From Opisthocomus hoazin (Eukaryota; Chordata; Aves; Opisthocomiformes; Opisthocomidae): a stretch of DNA of 64,000 nucleotides. Location: assembly GCF_030867145.1 (NCBI RefSeq), contig NC_134414.1:65631397-65695396 (forward strand), read 5' to 3'. The position numbers and the translations under genes were made by a program. This document shows positions 24,098-34,889 of this stretch, piece by piece. The notes beneath the pieces are model-generated. The model did no database searches. It was not told where the DNA came from and saw nothing but the letters and a program-made list of their open reading frames with translations. Each line of letters begins with the position of its first letter. Within the stretch, counting starts at the first letter, position 1.

Positions 24098-24780
24098 AAT
24101 CATAGAATCGTTAAGGTTGGAAAAGACCTCTAAGATCATCAAGTCCAACCATCCACCCAACACCATTGTGCCTACTAAACCATATCCCAAAGTGCGACAT
24201 CTACAGGTTTTTTGAACCCCTCCAGGGATGGTGACTCCACCACTTCTCTGGGCAGCCTGTTCCAATGCCTGACCACTCTTTCTGTGAAGAAATTTTTCCT
24301 AGTATCCAAAGTAAACCTCTCCTGACACAGCTTGAGGCCATTGCCTCTCATCCTATCGCTAGTTACTTGGGAGAAGAGACCAACACCTGCCTCACTACAA
24401 CCTCCTTTCAGGTAGTTGTAGCGAGAAATAGGGGTCCCCCCTCAGCCTCCTCTTCTCCAGACTAAACAGCCCCAGCTCCCTCAATCACTCCTCATAAGAC
24501 TTGTTCTCTGGACCCCTCACCAGCTTCGCTGCCCTTCTCTGGACACCCTCCAGCAACTCAATGTCCTTCTTGTAGTGAGAGGCCCAAAACTGAACACAGT
24601 ACTCGAGTTGCGGCCTCACCAGTGCCGAGTACAGGGGCATGATCACCTCCCTGCTCCTGCGGGCCACACTGTTCCTGGTACAAGCCAGAATGCCGTTGGC
24701 CTTCTTGGCCACCTGGGCACACTGCTGGCTCATGTTCAGCTGGCTGTCAACCAACACCCCATGGTCCTTTTCCACTGGAA
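24098..24780 (-). mobile_element. CR1 LINE part of a U2 snRNA-CR1 chimera
   Basis: An antisense CR1 of about 680 bp from a subfamily different from its neighbours. It has AATCATAGAATCGTTAAGGT at the 3' tail, ATCATCAAGTCCAACCATCC, then CTTCTCTGGACACCCTCCAG, and RT-coding sequence up to TGGTCCTTTTCCACTGG. At that point CR1 homology ends and reverse-complement U2 snRNA begins without intervening DNA. In transcript orientation the order is U2 5' end followed by the CR1 3' end. A convincing target-site duplication was not found; CAGAT/CAGAG at the two ends is only suggestive. Confidence 0.94.
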
Positions 24781-24838
24781 AATTAAAATGATAAGAACAG
24801 ATACTGCACTTGATCTTATCCAAAAGGCCTAGAAACAA
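24485..24838 (-). pseudogene. CR1 RT fragment read through from the U2 segment
   Basis: By chance the U2-derived bases are in frame with CR1 ORF2. About 118 codons are open: roughly the first 19-20 come from U2 ([19 protein letters not shown]) and the rest from CR1. CR1 blocks include [40 protein letters not shown] and [16 protein letters not shown]. The frame ends at a TGA just after SYEE, where other copies continue with LRELGLFSL, so this is a premature stop. There is no ATG at the start and no reason to think it is translated. Confidence 0.8.
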
Positions 24839-24839
24839 T
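24781..24839 (-). pseudogene. U2 snRNA 5'-end pseudogene fused to CR1
   Basis: Read on the minus strand from 24,839, the sequence aligns with vertebrate U2 snRNA from its first nucleotide. GGCCTTTTGG, AAGATCAAGTG and AGTATCTGTTCTTATCA are all present. By hand comparison about 52 of the first 58 positions agree, with changes at U2 positions 3, 5, 10, 21, 34 and 52. Homology ends after TTTTAAT (U2 position ~58), and CR1 starts within a few bases. The Sm site and the 3' stem-loops of U2 are absent. This is therefore not a functional snRNA gene but a retrocopied 5' fragment joined to CR1. Confidence 0.88.
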
Positions 24840-27544
24840 TCAGAGAAGCTCGCAGTCCTGCTCTTCAGTCACATAAATCAAGGAAGCTACTGTGGCATCC
24901 TGCAGTTCCTGCCCTGCCTTGTCTTCCAATGGAAACCAGCCTGTGGGCAGGGCATGGAGGAAAGACAGCCAAAGCTCTTATCTTAATGTGCAGTCCATAC
25001 ATGGCTCAGATATGGACCTGTCTCCAGAAGGTGGAAGACAACTTGGCCTTTGTTGTTTAGGCATAGATACTGAGGAGAAAAATGGTATAAGTGCCCTCTA
25101 ATTTTGGTGTCCACATTGAGACAACCAGATTCTGGTATTTCAAAGTTGTTACTCTTTTGCAGCCTATCACATGCAGGATGGAGGCCAGTTGTACAAGAGT
25201 TAACATGAGAGTCTACAAGAAAGAGTTTGGAGTGCTAGCCAGGGTGTACTTCTAGTAATAGCACCACAGTGCTTGTTTTGGGATCTCAATCCAGCATCTA
25301 ACTGTTTCTAAAGTGAAGTTACCATGCTTGTTTTGGGGTGCAGGGAATCCTGCAGTTCCATCTAACCAGTGCTTAGCACAGATAACATCTTCAGCCACTG
25401 TGATGATCAAACTCTATTGCCTCTACCACTAAACTAAGCATGTTTGGTAATTTTCTAAATTGTTTAAATTTGTGCAGATCATTAGGGAAAAGAAAACATA
25501 CACCCTGCCAATAAACTTGAAGATTCTTCTTTATAGTGTGGGAGCATTAGTACTCTTCACAAAAATGCTTTTAATAGAAGAACGACAAAGAGCTTGTTCC
25601 CAGTCTCATTTTTACCTAAAATCTTGCAAGAAGCTACAAATTCCCAGCCTAGAAAAAAAATTAGCCCAGAACTTTGGTTAATCTTTGGTAACATTTTAAA
25701 TAACTGGAAACAGAATCTTCTAAGGGAATGTGTCAGGGAAATTGAACTGTAGGAGGGACTGTCAGCTATGCCTACGATTTCTTATACTCATCTCCTATTG
25801 GAGATACCGCTATATAAAAATCTTCAAATATGATTAGCATGAGCACTGCACCCTTCTTAATAGTTTTCTTTATTTGAGCCTGATAATTGTCCATTACGTC
25901 ACCATTGCTGCAGTTAGTTAATCACACTTACCCTTCTCCACAGGTTTGCTTTCTTTGCAGTTAAGTTTTACCTCAAGTAACAGCTCTTTTTAGTGCTGTT
26001 GCCTTAGGGTTTAGGAACATCCTAGTCCTTGTTTCTGGCCTCTTGGGACATGCGGAAAACATAGATGTCTTAAACTAAATTCAGGAGGAAATGCGGTATA
26101 AGACCCTTTACCAATACTTGAGTGACCCTTCTGCACATATCTAGCTTTGAAGCGTCTGAAGTTAGATTAAATTAATCCCATCCCAATTGGAGTTTTGCAC
26201 TATTACCTTCCTCACTATCAGATGAAGGACAAAGAAGCATGAGCAATTCCCAAAATCTTCACCTTCACTTGCAGGCGTCATCTGACATTTTAATGTCATT
26301 CTCCAAGAGCAGTGAGGATACTATCCTGAACGCAATTCAAAGTAGGAAAATTCAAACCTATGCAATCAAATAAACAGAAGGTTAATAGTTGAGTCACATC
26401 TGCCAACTTTAGGAACTAACCAAGTCTAAAGGCTATGTTGTTGTCCAAGGTCATGACAATCCAATGGAAGGAGGATCTGTAAGCCATTGTTAATCATAAC
26501 ACGGCCAATTTTTAATTGAGAATACTTTCTAAAAAATAAGGTTGTGATTTCCCTCTAATTCAGTCCAACAGTTTCTCATTTTTATTACTTTGCAGAAAAT
26601 AGATCTAAACCAAATCCCTCATGGCTCTGAGGGAATATCAGGTCTCCCCTTCTCAACATGTTACACATGGATTCTTACAAAGCTGTTGGCTTTTGTCCCT
26701 GCTGGAGAAACCCTTCACTTGCATTCTTCAAGAAGTAAGGTTCTGATAAATAGCAGAAAGTCCTTCTTTCTCATCAGCTCTTCCAACTGCTTCAAGCCAG
26801 ATGGAGTGTTCTCTTTCTGCTTCTTCCACCTTTGACTTTGGAAACGCTAAACTATTTATTGTTCAGCAAGAAGTCACAGCTTGTCTTTCTCTTCTCATCC
26901 TATTTTGTACCTCCTGTTGCTGTAAATAGTTCCAGACTGTCACTGTGACTCTGCTTCAAAGCTTCTCCAAGCTTATGGAGGATGACTGACCCAGGTTTCG
27001 TCAGTTGCTCAGTTGTCCCCAGGGATCCCAGCACTACCACTGTCCACAGCAATCCCAGGGGTACCAATTCATCTTATTCTAAAATAGACACCTAGGACAG
27101 ATTAATGTGCCAAGGGCCTCATCCAGCTGTAACACTTGGGAAAGCTGGAAGCAGCAGCAGAAGCACTGGCAGTTGCATGCCCGTAACCTCGAGGAAGACA
27201 GCATTGCTCCGGTCATTCCTGCTTCATGTTGAGAGGATTTTCATCTAAACCACGCAGGCTCGAGCCTGTTTATTTCCATACAGATACTTAAATAAAGCTA
27301 AAATTTTACAGAATTTGATAGCACTCGTTTGGAAGAATTGAGGTTAGAGAGGAGATGTTTCGTCAAGTCTTACATATTTAGTAACTGACATTTTCCACTA
27401 TATTTAGCTTGTGTACTGAAGAGCAGATAGCTGATTATGCAACAAATTGAACTTTTTCTGGCCTCTTTGCAATGAGCAGGGCATTCAGCACCCTGATTAC
27501 AACTGTAAACAGTTAATAATTATTGTAATAAGGACTGTTATCAT

Positions 27545-27670
27545 TAATCTAGCATTAAACTTCTGAGATTTTCAAAGCATTTTACAAAATAATGGGAGAC
27601 TTCTAACACTGCTGTGAGTTAATTAAGACCTGACATTCTCCTTTTTTTTCTTTGGAAATGAGGATTAAGG
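27545..27670 (-). mobile_element. Ancient MIR/L2-tail relic
   Basis: GAGATTTTCAAAGCATTTTAC, then CTAACACTGCTGTGAGTTAA and GGAAATGAGGATTAAGG. These follow the reverse-complement order of a MIR/L2-type SINE 3' half: CAAAGCRCTTTACAAA, then CACAACACCCCTGTGAGGTA, then GATGGGGAAACTGAGG. Similarity is low and interrupted by a T-rich insertion, as expected of an amniote-age fossil. The family name is approximate. Confidence 0.5.
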
Positions 27671-30600
27671 GCTTGAGCTAGAAAGGAACATAGATGCTAC
27701 TGACTCGGGTTTCAGTTTTAGCATTAATAATATTGACATTTAATTAACTGTTTAAGCTCATATAGCTTACATGCTTTAATATCATAACTGTAAAGTTATA
27801 CTAAGGTACTGTTGGCCAGACTTTTCCAGAAGCTTCTCTTGCTATTTATAACGGAGGCACAATTAACCTGAGTATTAATGAACATAAATCTTTCTAGTGT
27901 AACATTTTTAAATGTGTGAGGAAAAAGAGGAAGGCTGGAAGAAAATTCATGCCATAGAAGCCATTATTTTTTTTTTAATCCCCAGTTAATGGTGAACCAA
28001 CCATACAGGTATCAGACAGAAGGCATTTTTTTTTAAGAATGGTATTTCTGTCAGTGTTTAATTTCATGCAGTTGGCACTTTCCAAAGATTACTGAGGAAA
28101 TGGGTAGCACTGCAACTTTGAGATCTTAAGAAATTTCCCCAGACACCCAGGCCTTTCATCTCCCAGCACTCTCCTCTAAAAATTAAATCCTCGCCCTTCA
28201 ATAAGTGACTGAAACAGATTTCTGAAGCATCATTACTGTGCTTTATAACTCCACAAGTAAATCGGGAAAGATGCTGCACAAGAAACAAACATCTTATACT
28301 CTTTGTTTTCTCTCCAAGTGCAAATTATCAGTGCTATGCTTATAAAGTCTATCTGTTCTTCTTTTTGTAATCAATCTTCCAATCATTTATTCAATTATCA
28401 TGGTAAAAGAATTACTTTGACTGGTTAACTGTGCAGTAAATTTGTTGTTATTAGTCAGCAACATTTCCTAATACTATGTTTGTGTGTATAGCTGTAGGTG
28501 AATTGCCAAAGTAACATTAAGTCAATAGTGAAACCTGCAGTTCTTCTTTCTAATTTCTCAAAAAAAACAGTATTCACATTTGAAATGAAGCAAAATTTAA
28601 ACAAAATCTCTGTAGCTGGTTCTGTCGACTTCCTGTTGTTTGATTCATTCATGCTTATGCAACATGCGAGCTTAGCTGTGATAAGCCTTCCAGTGTTCCC
28701 CCCTTTAAAAACCGCAAAAGTTATTGTTGATTAATTAATGTGTATTTTATCATCCACTGAAGCGTCACCCCTGGTGAGATGGACGAATCTATATTCTGTA
28801 TCCCCTAAGGGACCACACATTACCTGTGCATTACCTGTCCAGTACCACACATCGGACACAACGAAGGAGATCGGTTTTATCTGAAACAAGCTGTATCTCC
28901 CAAGACAGCAGCATTTTGCATTTGACTTACTGTACACTTGTGCAAGTATTACTGCATGCAAAATCAGTTGATTACTTTTGTTTTTCTTCTGATAAAGACA
29001 CAAAGTCTTTCACTTCCCTTCTTTGATTTACTGACATTTTGATGTAACATTTAATGTGTTGTTTTATATGCTCTTTTCTCTTTTAGTAAATCAACTGCGA
29101 TTATATTTTTGACATTCGTTTAACTGTGACAAGCAGCAACTTCAGATTTAGTAGAACTTCAGTTGTTTCTCCTTCAAACATTTATATTCCTTGATTTTGT
29201 TGTAAATCCCTCTTCCAAAGGAAAAATGTGTCAGAGCTAAGGAGTAGTAAAAAGAATTTCCCAGTTTCCATGTGATCCCATCCTACCTTAACGCAACCAC
29301 ATAACATCACCTATCAGCCAGTAAGGAGGAAAAAGCCTTGCCCACAAAATAAATGATATAACACTACATAACCCTTGTCCCTTCAGCTTTCCAGTCTCAA
29401 AGGAAAAGAAGTTTTATGCTCTTTTCTTTCTTTCTGTAGCTGTTTCTACAGTTCTGTGGGTTGGGTGGGCTTTTTTTTTTTTCCCCTAATAGCAACTCTT
29501 GGGATTTGGAGAGCAATGGACTAGTTCACTGGTTAGTTTCCTCAACTTTAATATCCACGATTTTTCTCACTTCTCTTAGGCAGCAGATACAACGGCTGAA
29601 GTCCTGACTGCTTTGTGACATTAATTGGGAAGCTGACACAGACACCAGCTCAGATCAGAAGCAAGCACAGAAGTGTCGGTCTCCAAGCTCAGACTCACGC
29701 CGCCACCGTGGCTGCCTGATGGCTGAGCCATGGTCACCATCGACAGATGTGCCCCAGCTGATGACAAATGGGATGCAATATGATGTAACTTAGTCCGCTG
29801 TGAAGAAGGATAGCACCAAGTTGTTTCCAATACATTCATCACAGGCTAGGAACGTGTGCACCAATCGCTCGTGCTTCTCGGCAGATATGCGCTAACGTTT
29901 TACCCTGTGGCAATCTGGTCGAGTATCTGAGCCTACTGAAGAAAGCAGTGAAGAAAGTGCTAACGCAGAAAAGCTCATTATGGGGAGCTTGAAGGGAAGA
30001 GAGAATATTTTGTCATGGTGACAATGTGTTTGGAGTATTGTTAGAAGCGTTTGGCGTACCACACTTGGCTCCTGATGCATGTTTTCCCAAACGTGTTCAG
30101 AGGTTTAAAGGTTATAATTAAAGCCCTTTATTTAAATTACTGACTGCTGACAGTGTTCAGAATTTTCTGGGTGACAACTGTATTGCTCATGATGTACTGC
30201 TCAGTTACAAGTTAGTGGTGACATTAAATTTATATGACGCCAGTATATAAGTTAGCTAGAAAACCATGGAATATCTCATGAATCCATTTGGGAAGCCACT
30301 ATCTCAGAGGCTTGCTCAGATTAAAACTCAGCTTTGCATAATCATCTGATATGTATGTACCAACAGATTCAGAAACTTTACTTGTTTCTGGATTACTGTT
30401 ATTAGTTAATTTTCAGTCTGTTAGGAGTATCTCAACACACATGTTCATCAACACAGATTACCATAGTTTAGTATCTTCTCACTCGTTCTTTCATTTTCAG
30501 GCAGTGGGTCTGTTATGAAAAGTGGTATATTACTTTTAATCATTTGTTCTATTTTAACCTAGCACAGCCCACTACCTTTTGTTCACATATGTGGCGGAAT

Positions 30601-31919
30601 GTCACTATGGTAACAACTGTGCTATTTTTTTCAGCTGTTTTAATGGTATGCTAACATTTGTTGGAAGCTAGAGATTTTGCTGGGGTGCTATTTCTCACAT
30701 CTGGAGCATATTGCCCACTGAGGTTTCTATTGTTGATTCAATTTCTGGTTATAAATACAGACCTAAATTTTATTTGTTATCCTTGGCTTTCTCTGAATGA
30801 ACTAAATTTGTGGGTTTGTATTCTTTATGTGTAATTTTCCTTAAGACACTCTGTGAAAATCACTATGTAAGCACAATTTGTGCTGCATGGTGTTATTAAG
30901 TATTCTCTTTGAAGTTGTACAGTGAAAGAACTGTATAATTCATGTTGTTGTAGCTTCCCAAACAAATACATTTTGCTAAAATATTTTGGATTAAAAATTG
31001 ATGTGTCAGGTAGCTACTTCCCACTGATTTTGAAGTGAACACAAATAGGATAGACTGGAGGATTTTCAAAGATGTGTTCTCATGTATTTTCTTCGAGTTG
31101 AACCTAAAAAGGCTTCCACTTTCAAAGGTACCACATGTAATCTCCTATGCCAGTATTCCTATGGGGGTCAAGATTTTAGAGTCAGATCATCAATAACAAA
31201 ATGTATACTTCATAGCTGGGTTATGTGAATCTTTCTCCTTTCTTTCACTTTGAATTTTAATATAATACAGATCATAGTATGGAGAACCATGGTATGCAGT
31301 ACTGCCTAAAATATTCTGCTGGTGAGAAGGCAATGTAAGAACAGCTATTGAAAATAAAAAATCCCATTTTTACATCAAACCAGGAGGTGATTATGCACTG
31401 CTACTTCGCAGTTCACCATAACAGCAGTGAATAGTGAATGACTGCCTCAAAAACACCAGTAGCTGAGTTTCGGTACATATTTTAACCAAACTGCACTTCC
31501 ATAGTAATGACCTCTGGTGCACTGGATATCTAACGTGGTTTTTTTGTTGCACCAGTATATTTTATGACAGATTTTACAGAATTTGCTTTTAATGCTTTAC
31601 AGAAGGATAGCTTTGTCTGCAGAGCTGCAGTCAAACATTACCCTCGGATCTACATGATCAGCTTTCATTTATCTCCACGGTATTGACAAATCTATCTACA
31701 ATCTGCTCTAATTTCACTACAACATAGCTTACATAAGCAAAAAGAGTTCCAATTCAAATTAAATCCCATATATTGCCTCTTTAATAAGCATTAAAGAGAC
31801 TAATAATTAAAGATTATTGAAACAGACTTAAAACTGTCTTTAACAGTTGAATTACCAAGTTACAACCATTTCTTGGTTTATTGACATATACAGGGCACGG
31901 CAAAACTTTACACACTCTA

Positions 31920-33060
31920 CTAAGCTCTACTGCAGTCCAATTTTGACTTTTTTTTTGAAGGAATCATCACCTTTCTGAGTCACTGAGGTACAATAGCATC
32001 TCTTCCGCTCTTGTCATTGGCTCTTTCCATCAGTTTCTCTCTGGGTCACCCCTCTTCAGTTCACCATCCTGCCTGCTCTGCAGTCTTTCCATTCCTCAGT
32101 CAACATATTGCTGGCATATATTTTTATTTTTCGTACTTTTCTGGAATCCCACTTCCTGAAGGACCACTTTTGCTCCATGTTCTCTGTAAACACTCTGTTG
32201 CATACTTGTAGCTTCTTAAAACTATGTCTGCTCCTCTCCCCACATATTGGGAGGGGCGGGGGGGAGGGCAGATCTAGGCTAAGTAACTCAGAAACCAGAC
32301 TTGTGCCTCAGTTTTCTGTTCCTAGTTCATCCGTCCTTTTAAATTGGATGTCTTCTGTGTAGCTAATGGAGTGAAGAGTGTGCTTTCGAAAGCTTTCAGG
32401 TTTTATCTCCACAGATTTTAAGTGCAAGTTAAAAGCCTAAATTTGGCAATTGTGCCGTGTTCCGTGACCCTTTGGAAGCAGAGATGGGATATTGTTTAGG
32501 CCTGTACTTCCTCAGCTTAAGACTACTAAAATTGAATTTTCTTTCTTCCTATCCCTCTTTTATGTTATTTTCATTGACGCTTCAGATGTTCTTTCAGTAA
32601 TTCAGATTTCCAGCTGTGCAGTTCTCTGACCTGTCTTATGCTTCTTGTAGGCAGATTTACTTTTCTAACATCCTTCGAAATCCATTCTTTTCTTTACATT
32701 TCCACCAGCAAAATCTCACATCATGTCAATTTTTTTTTCTCCAAGGTTACAATATCCTTCTCTTCCTCCAGTCTCTCTCGCTGCACATTTCCTTCTTACA
32801 GTTGTTCAGCTTGCAACATTTATTCAGTTCTGCTCTAAATTACAACTGACATGAGTTTTGAGATCCTCAGTTGGGTTCTTACAGCTTGCAAGATAAAGCA
32901 TTAACTCTGCTCTCTCCTGTTGAGAGAATCCATGCTGAGTTGCTGTGTAACTGTCATTCTGCTCCTCATTTCAGTGCCCTTCAGCCCTCATACTGCCTCT
33001 TTCGTCCTTTGTCGATTTTCCAACTTTATTTGCCTTTTCTCCCTCTTTTGGAGGTTTTTC
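31920..33060 (-). other. Pyrimidine-skewed kilobase (purine-rich minus strand)
   Basis: The plus strand is persistently C/T-rich over more than 1 kb (CATCTCTTCCGCTCTTGTCA, TTCTCTTCCTCCAGTCTCTC), so the minus strand is purine-rich. Texture resembles the inverse of the purine blocks at 18.9 and 20.8 kb. No repeat unit and no recognisable protein were found. Confidence 0.4.
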
Positions 33061-34086
33061 ATGTATCTCTAGCTTAAGCTGGTGGAGGTGGGGGCAAAGC
33101 AGAATACATGATGGTAGGTTCCTGTTCTAAGCTGGCCTGGCAGGACCCTTCTCCTCTCTCCATTGACTATGGAAGGAGGCAAAGACGTAAGCCTCTGTTG
33201 GGCCACCCATCCACTGTGTCTTCTCCTACACTCTTCCCTCTGCTTAGTGATTTTCTTGTAGGAACATGTCTCCCTGTAACTCCTTCCAATCCAAAACCTG
33301 CTTCTCTGTCTTCAGCCTTGCAATGCAACAGTGATTCTGTGGGTCATTGCCTAGTGGATAGGGCCAACAGCATCTTCACGTTGAATTGCTATGGAGAGCA
33401 GAGGAATTTATCCTTTTAAATCTGAAGGATATTGGCAACTGTGGCACTTGTACAAGATGTTCTCATGTGCAGGGAGTGCTTCTTTCAAACTTGATTTTTT
33501 GTATAGCTTTTATTTCTACAAGTAAGATTTCTTTTTAATATCGAAGCACTCATGTCAGGAGATGGTTTTTAACCTTCCTTGGTTTTATGTTTAAGCTGCA
33601 CTGAGAGTAATATTTCAATTAAAATATTTGCCTTAGACTTGAATGACAGAGCAAATACTAAGGAGAGATTCTGCACCACAAGAACTACAGAGAGTGAAAC
33701 AGTCTTTACAAAACACACTTTTCATCCTGCTCACTTGAACAGTGAACAATCACACTATCTGCCTGTGAGCTGCACTTTTTGTCCTAATTGTACTTTGTGT
33801 TCCTTGGAGGGGGTCACACAGGACAGAAGACACCCATTCATTCTAGCATGTGTCAGTTCTAGTGGACTTCCACTCCACGGGATATAGCGTGAGCTGATCA
33901 GTCATTTTCCTACAGAAACCCACTGCACTTCCACACATCTACTATCGTGTCTCACTGACCAAAAATTCTGGCCTTGTTGAATTTGTGTAAAGTCTAGAAT
34001 GCTGTTGACAGGAAAAAGCAATAGAAGGCTAGTTACCTGAGTCTTCCTTTCCATTCATAAAAATCACCACTCTCTCTTCAGAGAGA

Positions 34087-34889
34087 GCTGGGCAGAGAGG
34101 AACCTGATGAAGTTCAACAAGGGCAAGTGCAGGGTCCTGCACCTGGGGAGGAACAACCCCATGCATCAGTACAGGCTTGGGGTGGACCTGCTGGAGAGCA
34201 GCTCTGCGGAGAGGGACCTGGCTGTCCTGGTGGATGACAGGTTGACCATGAGCCAGCAGTGTGCCCTGGCTGCCAAGGCGGCCAATGGCATCCTGGGGTG
34301 CATTAAGAAGAGTGTGGCCAACAGGTCGAGGGAGGTTCTCCTTCCCCTCTACTCTGCCCTAGTAAGGCCCCATCTGGAGTACTGTGTCCAGTTCTGGGCT
34401 CCCCACTTCAAGAAAGATGAAGAGCTACTGGAGAGAGTCCAGCGGAGGGCTACAAGGATGATGAGGGGACTGGAACATCTCTCCTACGAGGAGAGGCTGA
34501 TGGAGCTGGGCTTGTTCAGCCTGAAGAAGAGAAGGCTGCGAGGGGACCTTGTAAATGCTTATAAATATCTTAACGGTGGGTGTCAGGAGGATGGGGCCAA
34601 GCTCTTTTCAGTGGTGCCCAGCGACAGGACAAGGGGCAATGGGCACAAACTGAAGCACAGGAAGTTCCGTCTGAACATGAGGAAGAACTTCTTCCCTCTG
34701 AGGGTGACGGAGCACTGGAATAGGTTGCCCAGGGAGGCTGTGGAGTCTCCTTCTCTGGAGATATTCAAAATCCGCCTGGACAAGGTCCTGTGCAGCCTGC
34801 TGTAGGTGCCCCTGCTTTGGCAGGGGGGTTGGACTAGATGATCTACAGAGGTCCCTTCTAACCCCTAACATTCTGTGATTCTGTGATTC
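34087..34889 (+). mobile_element. CR1 LINE, 5'-truncated, young copy
   Basis: A sense CR1 of about 803 bp. It starts at GCTGGGCAGAGAGGAACCTG, runs through ORF2, the 3' UTR (GGGGTTGGACTAGATGATC, GAGGTCCCTTCTAACCCC) and ends in ATTCTGTGATTCTGTGATTCA. Its 5' truncation falls at the same CR1 base, within one or two nucleotides, as the antisense copy at 10.3-11.15 kb, although the flanks are unrelated. No clear target-site duplication was found. Confidence 0.96.
34107..34805 (+). pseudogene. CR1 ORF2 C-terminal fragment, 232 codons intact
   Basis: This is the longest uninterrupted reading frame in the window. It begins at an internal ATG ([18 protein letters not shown]) and ends at the native ORF2 stop after LDKVLCSLL. 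Blocks in order are [70 protein letters not shown] and [11 protein letters not shown]. It covers only the region after the RT catalytic core; endonuclease and catalytic aspartates are missing. Intactness reflects youth. A gene caller would probably report it as a hypothetical protein, which would be wrong. Confidence 0.92.

Larger units (their letters stand above)
24840..34086. other. Gene-free unique DNA
   Basis: No exon or RNA gene is recognised. Identifiable contents are an old MIR/L2-type relic at 27.5 kb and a pyrimidine-skewed kilobase at 31.9-33.1 kb. Around 28,817 the word CATTACCTGT is repeated in tandem. The part from 27.4 to 31 kb is AT-rich with many TAATTA-like motifs, the texture often seen in conserved non-coding DNA near developmental genes, but conservation cannot be judged here. 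Confidence 0.55.

Noticed and set aside
24781..24839. A functional U2 snRNA gene
   Set aside because: Only the first ~58 nt are present. The Sm site and 3' stem-loops are missing, and the sequence continues straight into CR1.
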